DNA of 64,000 nucleotides from Clostridium fallax (GTDB lineage Bacteria; Bacillota; Clostridia; Clostridiales; Clostridiaceae). Position 1 is the stretch's first letter, and the number at the start of each line of letters is the position of its first letter. The DNA is taken from positions 4,131 through 68,130 of the forward strand of contig NZ_FQVM01000013.1 of assembly GCF_900129365.1 (NCBI RefSeq), written 5' to 3'. Position numbers and translations under genes: made by a program. Shown piece by piece: positions 51,563 to 60,405 of the stretch. The notes below the pieces were generated by a model, which was given only the letters and a program-made list of their open reading frames with translations, ran no database searches and was not told the DNA's origin.

Positions 51563-52705
51563 ATGCATGTACTTATATTACCTTCATGGTATAAAACTAA
51601 GAGAAATAGGTTACATGGAAGTTTTTTTAAAGAGCAAGCCTTAGCATTACAAAAGCAAGGAATAAAGGTAACTATAGCTTTTAATGAAGTTTGGCCTATA
51701 ACCTTAATTGGAAAAGTTAATGAAAAAAGAGGAATTACTGTTGAAGATGATGATGGACTTAAGGTTTACAGATATAAAGATTTTAATTTCTTTCCTAAAA
51801 ACCCTTTGATGTTTAGAAGTTTTAATAAAAGATTTGATAAACTATTTAAAAGGGTAGAAAAAGAACAGGGAAAGATAGATATTATTCATGGTCATTCTTC
51901 CTTTTGGGCAGGAATTGGTGGAGCTTATCTTAAAAGAAAATATGATATTCCTTTAGTAATAACAGAACATTCTTCCTTAAAACATAGTAGATATGTAAAG
52001 GATAGTTACATTAAGTATATTGTTGATTCATATAAAAAAGCAGATAGATTAATTTCTGTAGGAGAAAATTTAAAAAAGGAACTTTATGATTTAAGTGGGA
52101 GAGAAGATATAAAGGTTATAAATAATATAGTAGACCTAAGTAAATTTTCTTTAAATAATGATGATAATAAATCAAAGGATACAGTATTTTTTAGTTGTGG
52201 ATTTTTAGATATGGGAAAGGGATATGATGTACTTATAAAATCCTTCACAAAAGAATTTAAGGGAAAAAATGCTATTTTAAAAATTGGTGGAGAAGGAGAA
52301 GAAAGATTAAATCTAGAAAGTTTAATTAAAGACTTAGATGTTAAAGATCAAGTTATCCTTTTAGGAGAATTAAAAAGAGAAGAAGTAGCAGAAGAAATGA
52401 AAAATTGTGATATATTTGTTTTAGCATCAAGACATGAAACCTTTGGAGTGGTTTATATAGAGGCTCTTGCTAGTGGAAAACCAATTATAGGGACTAAAAA
52501 TGGTGGTGCTGAAGAAATAATAAAGGATTATAATGGATTATTAGTACAAATTGATAATATAGAAGAACTTTCTAAAGCTATGCAATACTTAAAAGAAAAT
52601 AAAGAAAAATATAATAAGTTTAAAATAAGAGAAAAATGTATAGAAAAATATTCAGAAGAGAATATAATACCTAAAATTATTAAAGTGTATAAGGAGTTAT
52701 TATGA
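51563..52705 (+). CDS. Glycosyltransferase, family 4
   Basis: This 380-residue GT4 enzyme begins MHVLILPSWYKTKRNRLHGS, has IIHGHSSFWAGIGGAYLKRK (about 105-124) and EHSSLKHSRYVKDSYIK. In the donor domain it has FFSCGFLDMGKGYDVLIKSF (about 211-230) and VLASRHETFGVVYIEALASG with the E-x7-E pair. It is cytoplasmic and adds a sugar to a lipid-linked intermediate. Its stop codon overlaps the start of the ligase gene by four bases. The sugar specificity is unknown. Confidence 0.9.
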   Translation: MHVLILPSWYKTKRNRLHGSFFKEQALALQKQGIKVTIAFNEVWPITLIGKVNEKRGITVEDDDGLKVYRYKDFNFFPKNPLMFRSFNKRFDKLFKRVEKEQGKIDIIHGHSSFWAGIGGAYLKRKYDIPLVITEHSSLKHSRYVKDSYIKYIVDSYKKADRLISVGENLKKELYDLSGREDIKVINNIVDLSKFSLNNDDNKSKDTVFFSCGFLDMGKGYDVLIKSFTKEFKGKNAILKIGGEGEERLNLESLIKDLDVKDQVILLGELKREEVAEEMKNCDIFVLASRHETFGVVYIEALASGKPIIGTKNGGAEEIIKDYNGLLVQIDNIEELSKAMQYLKENKEKYNKFKIREKCIEKYSEENIIPKIIKVYKELL

Positions 52706-53913
52706 ATAGTATAAAGAACTTTTTTCAGGATAATTTTTATTTTAAAATATGCTATTTAATTACAAGTTTAATTTTTGTAACTATAATAGGTGAAGTTCAT
52801 GTAATATCTTCTCTATTAAGTAAAATAATGCTACTTTGGTCAGCTGCTTCTATAATATATATAATATATAAAGGAAAAGAAAATCTTAAAAGTACAGTAA
52901 ACTATTTAATATTTATTTTATTAATACTACAAGGAATTTCTTTAGTAGTTACAGGAATAAGTAAAAGTGGGATAATAGCTTTATTTATAAATATAACAAT
53001 ATTTTTTGTTATATTTGATATTAATCTAAAGAAAAATATCATATTAAAAAGAATGAATAACTTTATAGATTTAACTACAATAATATTATCAACATTATCT
53101 ATAGCATCAATAATATTATTTTTCTTAAAAAACAATATAAAAATAGGAGATAATATATATGGTTATTTAAGTGAAAAATATTTTGTGGGAATATTTGCAA
53201 ATGAAAATGCTTTAGGAATTTCAGCTGCAATATGTGCCATCTTAACTTTATATATAATTATAAGAAATAAAAATAAATATATTAATATTTTAGGAATTAT
53301 TAATATATTTATTCAAGGTATAATCATATTAAATTGTAATTGTAGTAATGGACAATTAATATTATTAGTTTTTCTTTGGGCAATAATATTTGTATATTTT
53401 AGAAATTGGATTTTTAGAGTAATATATTTAATAGCTTCTTTTGGAGGATTAGGATTTATAATACATAAAATAATCTCTTCCGGTAAGGTAGAAAGCTTTT
53501 TAAATGGAAGATATGCACTTTGGACTACTGCATCTAAAGTAATAAAAAATAATCTTATTTTTGGAGTGGGAGAAAAAAATTTTTTAAATAAAATGATAGA
53601 AGCAAAAACAGGAGAGCTTGCAGGTATAGAAGGTGGAGGAACCCATAATATATTCCTTCAAATAGCAGTAATATCTGGAATATTAGTTTTAATAGCGTTT
53701 ATTATTTTAGTGTTATATATAATAATAAAAAGTATATTAAATAATGATAAGGTTGTAAAAGAAAGAAAAAGAGTTTTAAATTCTATTATTTTATCTTTAT
53801 TAATAGCAATTCTTGCCTCTAACTTTTTTGAAGCAAATTTACTATTTATAGTAAGTTTTATACCAATAATATTTTGGAGTTTATTAGGATATATATATAA
53901 GTTTTTAGAATAA
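52702..53913 (+). CDS. O-antigen ligase/polymerase-like membrane protein
   Basis: This 403-residue integral membrane protein has about 10-12 helices. It resembles the Wzy/WaaL superfamily, which polymerises or attaches glycan chains outside the membrane. The expected long periplasmic-type loop is present before the last helices, with FGVGEKNFLNKMIEA and GGGTHNIFLQIAVISG (about 312-327). The histidine in the THN motif is the family's conserved catalytic-type residue. It is the last gene of locus 1, coupled to the preceding glycosyltransferase, and is followed by a terminator. Whether it is a polymerase or a ligase cannot be decided. Confidence 0.85.
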   Translation: MNSIKNFFQDNFYFKICYLITSLIFVTIIGEVHVISSLLSKIMLLWSAASIIYIIYKGKENLKSTVNYLIFILLILQGISLVVTGISKSGIIALFINITIFFVIFDINLKKNIILKRMNNFIDLTTIILSTLSIASIILFFLKNNIKIGDNIYGYLSEKYFVGIFANENALGISAAICAILTLYIIIRNKNKYINILGIINIFIQGIIILNCNCSNGQLILLVFLWAIIFVYFRNWIFRVIYLIASFGGLGFIIHKIISSGKVESFLNGRYALWTTASKVIKNNLIFGVGEKNFLNKMIEAKTGELAGIEGGGTHNIFLQIAVISGILVLIAFIILVLYIIIKSILNNDKVVKERKRVLNSIILSLLIAILASNFFEANLLFIVSFIPIIFWSLLGYIYKFLE

Positions 53914-53943
53914 ATATAAAATTTATTGTATTATTTAAAGTTT

Positions 53944-53990
53944 AAAAGACTATTAAAGTTTGCTTTATAGTGGACTTTAATAGTTTTTTT
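53944..53990 (+). terminator. Terminator of polysaccharide locus 1
   Basis: ACTATTAAAGT pairs with ACTTTAATAGT, with an inner partly paired loop, and is followed by seven T residues. Confidence 0.8.
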
Positions 53991-54098
53991 ATTTAGGCTT
54001 TTTAAGGATAAAATTAATAAATATTTTTATTTAATGAAAATTTATGATATTATTAAAAAAATAGAAAATATAATATTAACTATTTAGGAGGGAAAACA

Positions 54099-54734
54099 AT
54101 GAAAAAGTTAAGTGTTGAGGAATTTATAAAAGAGTTAGGCTCAAGTTCACCAGCCCCCGGTGGCGGCAGTGTAGCAGCTTTAGTTGTTGCGTTGTCTGGA
54201 GCACTAACATCTATGGTATATAGTTTAACTATTGGAAAGAAGATTTATGAAGCTTTAAGCTATGATATAAAAAATAATATAAATGAAAATTTTAAGGAAA
54301 GTGATTTGTTTTCAGAAGATAGTCTAAACTTAATGGAAAAAGACAAAGAAGTATTTTTAAAATTAATGGACTGCTATAAACTGCCCAAAAATACAGCAGA
54401 AGAAATATCTATAAGAAAGAAAGAGATAGATTTAAAAACTTATGATGCAATGATGGTACCTTTAAATCTTTTAAGGAAATCTTTGCTTTTTTATGAAAAT
54501 ATCAAGTTTTCAGCAAAGTATTGCAATATAAATGTAATATCTGATGCTGGAGTAGCTGCAATTATGTTACATTCTGGAATAGAAAGTGCAGCTTTAAATG
54601 TTAAGATTAATTTAAGCTATCTTAAAGATGAAAAATTAAAAAAAGAGATTAAAAATGAAATAGAAGAAAGTTTAAAGAAATCAAATAGACAAAAGGAAGA
54701 AATAATCACCTTAGTTAACCAGAAAATTCAGTGA
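54099..54734 (+). CDS. Cyclodeaminase/cyclohydrolase family protein
   Basis: This 211-residue helical protein is of the formimidoyltetrahydrofolate cyclodeaminase / methenyl-THF cyclohydrolase (FchA) family. The signature SSPAPGGGSVAALVVALSGAL is near residues 15-35 and a VISDAGVAAIMLHSGIESAALNV block is near 147-169. In clostridia, FchA acts in the one-carbon folate pathway. The gene lies alone between two polysaccharide loci and just before a membrane protein gene, 21 bases away, so this may be an operon without an obvious metabolic logic. Whether it has deaminase or cyclohydrolase activity cannot be settled. Confidence 0.85.
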   Translation: MKKLSVEEFIKELGSSSPAPGGGSVAALVVALSGALTSMVYSLTIGKKIYEALSYDIKNNINENFKESDLFSEDSLNLMEKDKEVFLKLMDCYKLPKNTAEEISIRKKEIDLKTYDAMMVPLNLLRKSLLFYENIKFSAKYCNINVISDAGVAAIMLHSGIESAALNVKINLSYLKDEKLKKEIKNEIEESLKKSNRQKEEIITLVNQKIQ

Positions 54735-54755
54735 TAAGAGGAGTTAATTTAATAG

Positions 54756-55913
54756 ATGAACAATGAAGGAAAACTAAAGAAAGCAATAAGCTTAGAGGGT
54801 ATAATTTTTATTATAATATTTACAGTACTATTTAGTGCAATATCTTGGAAAATGGGCCTTACTAATATGTTTAATACAATAATGAACTCAGCCCATGATT
54901 TACTTTTAAATACAGTATTTTTTATTATGGGAATAGCTGTTGTTGCAGGGGCAATGTCTGCATTATTTTCAGAATTTGGTGTTATTGCAATATTAAATAA
55001 AATTTTATCACCACTTATGAAGCCGTTATATAATATGCCAGGGGCAGCAGCTTTAGGAATTATAACTACATATTTATCAGATAATCCTGCAGTACTTACA
55101 TTAGCAGAAGATGAAGGATTTAAAAGATACTTTAAAAAATTTCAGGTGCCATTATTAACCAACTTAGGTACAGCTTTCGGAATGGGACTTATAGTAACTA
55201 CATTTATGATGTCTCAAAAGAGTGCTGATGGCACTAGTTTCTTTAAAGCAGCAATAATCGGAAATATAGGCGCAATAATTGGAAGTATTATTAGCGTAAG
55301 AATAATGATGTATTTTACTAAAAAAGAATTTGGAACAGAAGACTGGGCTTTAGAAAGAGATTCTAAAGGTAAAAATTTACTAGATTATAGAGTTGTTAGA
55401 GATGGAAGTTTAGGAACTAGAATATTAGAATCTTTATTAGAAGGTGGTAAATCTGGTGTTCAAATGGGAGTTTCTATAATTCCAGGGGTTTTAATAATAT
55501 GTACTTTAGTACTTATGCTTACTAATGGACCAGGACCAGAAGGAATATATACAGGCAAGGCTTATGAAGGAATAGGATTATTACCATGGATAGGTGGTAA
55601 ACTTTCATTTATAATTGAACCGTTATTAGGGTTTAAAAATCCACAAGCTATTGCTTTCCCAATAACTTCTTTAGGATCTACTGGAGCAGCTATTGGCCTT
55701 GTACCAGACTTTTTGAATAGAGGGATAATAGGTGGAAATGAAATAGCGGTATTTACAGCTATGGGAATGTGTTGGAGCGGATACTTAAGTACACATGTAG
55801 CTATGATGGATGTTTTAAAGGTAAGAAAATTAACAGGTAAGGCTATTCTAAGTCATGCTATAGGTGGTCTTTCAGCAGGGATAGCAGCTCATTATATATA
55901 CATATTATTTTAA
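54756..55913 (+). CDS. CD0519/CD1768-type membrane protein (GATE domain)
   Basis: This 385-residue integral membrane protein has about nine helices and resembles the clostridial CD0519/CD1768 family with nucleoside-recognition (GATE) repeats. Landmarks are FFIMGIAVVAGAMSALFSEFGVIAILNKIL (in parts, about 55-84), TYLSDNPAVLTLAEDEGFKRYF and the ITSLGSTGAAIGLVPDFLNRG block. GATE proteins include spore-membrane and transport proteins, and no substrate is known for this group. It begins 21 bases after the cyclodeaminase-like gene and is followed by a terminator. Confidence 0.75.
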   Translation: MNNEGKLKKAISLEGIIFIIIFTVLFSAISWKMGLTNMFNTIMNSAHDLLLNTVFFIMGIAVVAGAMSALFSEFGVIAILNKILSPLMKPLYNMPGAAALGIITTYLSDNPAVLTLAEDEGFKRYFKKFQVPLLTNLGTAFGMGLIVTTFMMSQKSADGTSFFKAAIIGNIGAIIGSIISVRIMMYFTKKEFGTEDWALERDSKGKNLLDYRVVRDGSLGTRILESLLEGGKSGVQMGVSIIPGVLIICTLVLMLTNGPGPEGIYTGKAYEGIGLLPWIGGKLSFIIEPLLGFKNPQAIAFPITSLGSTGAAIGLVPDFLNRGIIGGNEIAVFTAMGMCWSGYLSTHVAMMDVLKVRKLTGKAILSHAIGGLSAGIAAHYIYILF

Positions 55914-55965
55914 ATTATCTATATAAGTACATAGTAAATCAATAATATATTATTATCAAAAGCAG

Positions 55966-56010
55966 TAGGAACAATGTTAAATTTGAAATTTTAACATTGT
56001 TCCTATTTTA
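55966..56010 (+). terminator. Terminator between the GATE protein gene and polysaccharide locus 2
   Basis: TAGGAACAATGTTAAA pairs perfectly with TTTAACATTGTTCCTA over an 8-base loop, followed by TTTTA. Confidence 0.85.
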
Positions 56011-56111
56011 ATTTTAAAAATTAATCATAAATTGAATATGATACTTAATAATATAATAAAGAAAAAAGTATTGATAAAAATTTTATAAATGGAAGAGGTG
56101 TATAAGTATAA

Positions 56112-56798
56112 ATGGAAGATGAAATCACATTAGATATTTGTAAAATTATGAATCTACTAAAAAAAAATAAGAAATTAATAATTTTTATTACAGCAATTTT
56201 TACAACTATAGTTACTGTAACTGTCTTTTTTATAATCAAACCAACCTTTGAAACTAAAAGTACTTTAGTTATAAAAAGTAGTAATTTTAAAGAAAATGAA
56301 TATTTTGATGAATTACAAGCAGCTATAGATTCCCAAAAAATAGTTAAAACCTATGGGAAAATAGGAGAATCTAGAACTGTTAGGAAACAAATTATAGATA
56401 ATCTTAATTTAAATTTAAAGGTAGAAGATTTTGATAAAAAAATAGAAATATTACCGTTAGTTGACACTCAAATTTTGGAAATTACTGTAATAGATACTGA
56501 TCCTAATTTAGTTTATAGGATAGCAGAAGAATTTAATAAAATTTTTATAAAGGAATGTGAAGATAAATATAATGTTGGAAAATTAGAAGTATTAGATAAG
56601 CCTATATGGCCTATAGACCCAGTAAAACCTAACAAAAAACTGAATGTTTTTTTAGGATTTATAGTAGGATTGGTACTTAGTATAATAACAGTTTTAGTAA
56701 AGGAAAATATAAATCAAAAATTAAAAACAGAAGAAGATATAGAAAAATATTTAAAATTACCAGTGATAGCAGTTATACCAGAAATAAAGGAAGATTAA
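56112..56798 (+). CDS. Chain-length determinant / BY-kinase activator (Wzz/YveK type)
   Basis: This 228-residue membrane protein has two helices, at about residues 20-42 (LIIFITAIFTTIVTVTVFFII) and 178-198 (LNVFLGFIVGLVLSIITVL), enclosing an extracellular Wzz domain. A proline-rich PIWPIDPVKPNKK stretch stands just before the second helix, as is typical. In Gram-positive capsule systems this protein activates the separate tyrosine kinase and influences chain length. It is the first gene of locus 2 and is followed after 4 bases by the phosphatase. A GAAGAGGTG ribosome binding site precedes the ATG. Confidence 0.9.
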   Translation: MEDEITLDICKIMNLLKKNKKLIIFITAIFTTIVTVTVFFIIKPTFETKSTLVIKSSNFKENEYFDELQAAIDSQKIVKTYGKIGESRTVRKQIIDNLNLNLKVEDFDKKIEILPLVDTQILEITVIDTDPNLVYRIAEEFNKIFIKECEDKYNVGKLEVLDKPIWPIDPVKPNKKLNVFLGFIVGLVLSIITVLVKENINQKLKTEEDIEKYLKLPVIAVIPEIKED

Positions 56799-56802
56799 AG
56801 CT

Positions 56803-57558
56803 ATGATAGATATACATAGTCATATAATTCCTAAAGTAGATGATGGAGCCAAAACTATAAAGGAAAGTATTGACATGATAAAACTTTCAAAGGCACAAGG
56901 AACTAATACTATAATAGCAACACCTCATTATTATTTTAATAAGTTTGAAGTAAAATATTTTGAACTAAAAGAAAGGTTAAAGGAAGTATTAGAAAAAATA
57001 AAAGAAGAAAAAATTGATATAGAGATTTTATTAGGTCAAGAAATATATCTTCATAAAGATATGTTTTCATGGATTAAAGAAGGATATATAAAAACTCTTA
57101 ATAATACTAGGTATATTTTAGTAGAAACTTTTCCAACATATTATGAAAAAAATAATTTAGATTTTATTTATGAACTTGGTATTAGAGGGATGGTACCAAT
57201 ATTGGCTCATCCAGAAAGATATTTATATATACAGAAGGATTTAACTATATTAAATCAATTTGCAAAAGAAGGATGTTTATTTCAAATAGATTCTGGAAGT
57301 ATTACCGGGAACTTTGGAAAGCAAAGTCAAAAAGTTTCTTTAAATTTAATAAAAAATGGATGGGGACACTTTATCGCCTCAGATTCTCATGGAATAAATA
57401 AAAGAAGTACTAATTTAAAAACATCTTTGGAAATTGTAAAGAAATTAAATAAAGATTATTACTATATGGCTAAAAAAAATAGTGAATTGTTAATTGAAAA
57501 TAAAGAAATAAAAAGTGAATTAGAATTTTTAAAAAAGAAAAAATTTTTTGTTTTTTAA
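56803..57558 (+). CDS. CpsB/YwqE-type tyrosine-protein phosphatase (PHP family)
   Basis: This 251-residue metal-dependent PHP phosphatase begins MIDIHSHIIPKVDDGAKTIK, whose histidines (5 and 7) and aspartates bind manganese. Further metal ligands lie in TPHYYFN (about 45-51), LLGQEIYLH (about 86-94), LAHPERYLYI (about 131-140) and ASDSHGINKR (about 194-203). It removes phosphates from the cognate tyrosine kinase in capsule regulation. The operon order, Wzz-like then phosphatase then kinase, is the standard Firmicute arrangement. Confidence 0.93.
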   Translation: MIDIHSHIIPKVDDGAKTIKESIDMIKLSKAQGTNTIIATPHYYFNKFEVKYFELKERLKEVLEKIKEEKIDIEILLGQEIYLHKDMFSWIKEGYIKTLNNTRYILVETFPTYYEKNNLDFIYELGIRGMVPILAHPERYLYIQKDLTILNQFAKEGCLFQIDSGSITGNFGKQSQKVSLNLIKNGWGHFIASDSHGINKRSTNLKTSLEIVKKLNKDYYYMAKKNSELLIENKEIKSELEFLKKKKFFVF

Positions 57559-57588
57559 AAGATAAAAAGAAAGGTTAGGAAAAAATAA

Positions 57589-58302
57589 ATGAGTGAAAAA
57601 GTAGATTCTATAAAGGAAATTGATCCTTTTATTTTAGAAGCATATAGAGAATTAGTTACAAATATTAAATTTTCATCTTTTGATAAAAAAATAAAAACAA
57701 TATTTATTACAAGTTCTATTCAAGGAGAAGGTAAAACTACAACAGCTCTAAATTTGGCAATAACTTTAGCTAAAGGTGGAGATAGGGTTTTATTAATAGA
57801 TTGTGATCTTAAAAGACCTAATATTCATAAAAAATTAAATATTTCTAATTTAACAGGTCTTTCTAATTTGATTCTTGATTTTGAAAAATTAGATGAAATA
57901 ATAAATAAAAATATAGTAGATAACTTAGATGTACTAACATCAGGAGAAAAGGTAACAAATACATTAGAATTATTAAATTCTAAAAAAATGTATTCTCTTA
58001 TAGAAAAACTAAAAGATCAATATGATTATATAATTTTAGATACGCCCCCAGTGGGAGTAATTGCTGATGCAAAGGTAGTTTCTCAATATTCAGATGGAGG
58101 ATTATTTGTTGTGTCTAAAGATAACATCAATAGAAATATTGCAATAAAAGCTAAGGATATGCTAGAAAAAGTAAATGCTAATATTTTAGGGGTTGTTTTA
58201 ACAAAAGAAATTATCAATAAAGATAAAAAATCATATTATGGTTATTACGAAGAAAATAGAAAAGAGGAGGGTAAAAAAAGATTTAAATTTTTAAGGAGGT
58301 AA
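57589..58302 (+). CDS. CpsD/CapB-type bacterial tyrosine kinase
   Basis: This 237-residue cytoplasmic BY-kinase has Walker A SSIQGEGKTTTALNLA (about 42-57), Walker A' LLIDCDLKRPNIH (about 77-89) and Walker B YIILDTPPVGV (about 146-156). The C-terminal tyrosine cluster KKSYYGYYEENR (about 217-228) is the autophosphorylation site. It works with the membrane activator encoded two genes upstream and is reversed by the CpsB-like phosphatase; the phosphorylation state usually controls capsule export or length. A GGTTAGGAAAAAATAA region precedes the ATG. Confidence 0.93.
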   Translation: MSEKVDSIKEIDPFILEAYRELVTNIKFSSFDKKIKTIFITSSIQGEGKTTTALNLAITLAKGGDRVLLIDCDLKRPNIHKKLNISNLTGLSNLILDFEKLDEIINKNIVDNLDVLTSGEKVTNTLELLNSKKMYSLIEKLKDQYDYIILDTPPVGVIADAKVVSQYSDGGLFVVSKDNINRNIAIKAKDMLEKVNANILGVVLTKEIINKDKKSYYGYYEENRKEEGKKRFKFLRR

Positions 58303-58318
58303 TTTAAAATTTAAAGCT

Positions 58319-59002
58319 ATGAAATTATTGAATGAAGAGCAAATACAAAAGGAGAGTAAAAAGAATGTAGCAGAAGAATCTTTTATATATAAAAGAAGGG
58401 TGTATTGTTTTATAAAAAGACTTTTAGATATTATTTGCTCACTTGTAGGATTAATAGTTTTAATTCCTATATTTTTAATAATAGCAATAGCTATAAAATT
58501 AGATTCAAAAGGACCTATATTTTTTAAACAAAAAAGATTAGGGTTAAGAGGTAAAAATATAAATATATATAAGTTTAGAACTATGGTTATAAATGCAGAA
58601 GAAATGATTAATAATTTTTCAGAAGAACAAAAAAAAGAATATGAAGAAAATTTTAAACTAAAAAATGATCCTAGAATAACTAAAATAGGAAAATTTTTAA
58701 GAAATACAAGTTTAGATGAATTACCACAGCTTTTAAATATACTTAAGGGAGATATAAATATAGTTGGGCCTAGACCAATAGTAAATGATGAATTGCATTT
58801 ATATGGAAGTTATGCGAAGAAGTTTTTAAGTATAAAGCCTGGAATAACAGGATATTGGCAAACTAATGGAAGAAGTAGTACCTCCTATGAAGATAGAGTA
58901 AAAATGGATATGTATTATATAGATAATAGAAATCTTTTATTAGATATTAAAATTATTTTTAAAACTGTAGGAGTATTATTTGGTGATAAAAATGCTATGT
59001 AA
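58319..59002 (+). CDS. Polyprenyl glycosylphosphotransferase, short PglC-like type
   Basis: This 227-residue initiating transferase has a single membrane helix (about residues 36-60, IICSLVGLIVLIPIFLIIAIAIKL in parts). The catalytic domain has FKQKRLGLRGKNINIYKFRTMV, an internal LDELPQLLNILKGDINIVGPRP and KPGITGYWQTNGRSST. The short form with one reentrant helix differs from the long enzyme at 46921, and each locus thus starts its own glycan. The AAGGAGG site stands 19 bases before the ATG, unusually far, and no closer in-frame start exists. The sugar donor cannot be inferred. Confidence 0.9.
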   Translation: MKLLNEEQIQKESKKNVAEESFIYKRRVYCFIKRLLDIICSLVGLIVLIPIFLIIAIAIKLDSKGPIFFKQKRLGLRGKNINIYKFRTMVINAEEMINNFSEEQKKEYEENFKLKNDPRITKIGKFLRNTSLDELPQLLNILKGDINIVGPRPIVNDELHLYGSYAKKFLSIKPGITGYWQTNGRSSTSYEDRVKMDMYYIDNRNLLLDIKIIFKTVGVLFGDKNAM

Positions 59003-59023
59003 GATTTAGGGGGCTTTTATAAT

Positions 59024-60403
59024 ATGGAATGTTTAAAAAGCATAAAAGAAAATCAGTTTAAAATATTAAAATCATTAGATGAAGATATAGATAAACATTC
59101 TAAATATAAAAATGTTTGTGTATTTGGTCAAGGGTTTGTAGGGTTACCATTAAGTTTAAGTTTTGCTCTAAGAGGGTGTACAGTTATCGGAGTGGATGTA
59201 GATAAAGATTTAGTTCACGAGATAAATTCAGGTATTACTTATCATAAAGAAAAATTTTATGAAGTTGCTATTGAAGATATTTTAAATATGGAATTAAAAA
59301 GTAAAAAGTATAAGGCTACTATAAATGGTAAAGAAGCTATGAGTAATTGTAACAATATTATAGTTACTGTTGGAATACCAATAAAGGATGGAGAGTATAT
59401 TATTGATTATTTAAAAAGTGCAGTGAAAACAATAGGAAAAAATTTAAAAAAGGAAGACTTAGTTATTATAAGAAGTACTGTAATACCAGGAACAACAGAG
59501 GAGATAGTACTTCCTATATTAGAAAAGGAATCAAAAATGAAAGCAGGAGAGGACTTTTATTTAGCTTATGCATCAGAAAGGATAGCAGAAGGTAAAGCCT
59601 TTGAAGAATTTTCTAATATGCCAACTTTAGTAGGAGCTGTAAATAAAGAAAGTTTAGAAAGAGCAGAAGAGTTATTATCTATAGTTTGCAAGTCAGAAAT
59701 AATTAAAGCTACAAATATAAAGGTAGTAGAGACATCTAAGGTTTTTGAAAATGTTCAAAGAGATGTTAATATAGCAATGTCTCAAGAATTTGCAAGGTTT
59801 ACAGAGGCTTTAGGAATAGATATTTTTGAGGTAGTTTCTTTAGCGAATACTCACAAAAGAGTAAATCTTTTAACACCAGGCCCAGGAGTTGGTGGATATT
59901 GTATTCCTAATGCTTATCATTATATAGAGCCAAAGGCGAAGAAGCTAGGTGTAAGAATGAATATTTTAAAATTGGCAAGACAAAAAAATAAGAATGTTCC
60001 TGAATTTTTGATAAAAAAAACAGAAGAGATGTTGGAGCTAGCTGGTAAAAAAATAGAAGGTTCAAAAATTGGGGTTCTAGGTCTTGCTATGAAAGATTAT
60101 TCTAATGATGATAGGGTTAGTCCTTCAATAGATATATGCAATATGCTATTAAGAAAGGGAGCAGCAGTTAAAGCCTTTGATCCTGTAGTTAATAATAAAC
60201 ATGATTTTAAAGTTAATTGTCAAAGTGAAGCATTAAAAGATGCAGATGCAGTTCTTATATTAACAAAACAAGAAAATATCATATTTGATAATATAAAGTA
60301 TTTTAAAGAGCTTATAAAAGAAGATGCTGTAATTATTGATACAAAAGGTGTTTTAGATAAGGATGAATGTATTAACTATGGATTGAATCTTTGGAGAATT
60401 TAA
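59024..60403 (+). CDS. Nucleotide sugar dehydrogenase (UDP-ManNAc/GlcNAc type)
   Basis: This 459-residue UDP-sugar 6-dehydrogenase makes uronic acid sugars from UDP-hexosamines or glucose. The NAD motif is VFGQGFVGLPLSLSFALRG (about 33-51). The catalytic block is TPGPGVGGYCIPNAYHY with Cys293. The central and C-terminal domains are intact (KVGLAMK-like GVLGLAMKDYSNDDRVSPS, and AFDPVV). The WecC-like, ManNAc-type subgroup is favoured by the GxGGYCIP context, but is not certain. An N-terminal extension of about 30 residues precedes the Rossmann fold. The ribosome binding site is AGGGGG. It is coupled closely to the next glycosyltransferase. Confidence 0.88.
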   Translation: MECLKSIKENQFKILKSLDEDIDKHSKYKNVCVFGQGFVGLPLSLSFALRGCTVIGVDVDKDLVHEINSGITYHKEKFYEVAIEDILNMELKSKKYKATINGKEAMSNCNNIIVTVGIPIKDGEYIIDYLKSAVKTIGKNLKKEDLVIIRSTVIPGTTEEIVLPILEKESKMKAGEDFYLAYASERIAEGKAFEEFSNMPTLVGAVNKESLERAEELLSIVCKSEIIKATNIKVVETSKVFENVQRDVNIAMSQEFARFTEALGIDIFEVVSLANTHKRVNLLTPGPGVGGYCIPNAYHYIEPKAKKLGVRMNILKLARQKNKNVPEFLIKKTEEMLELAGKKIEGSKIGVLGLAMKDYSNDDRVSPSIDICNMLLRKGAAVKAFDPVVNNKHDFKVNCQSEALKDADAVLILTKQENIIFDNIKYFKELIKEDAVIIDTKGVLDKDECINYGLNLWRI

Positions 60404-60405
60404 AT

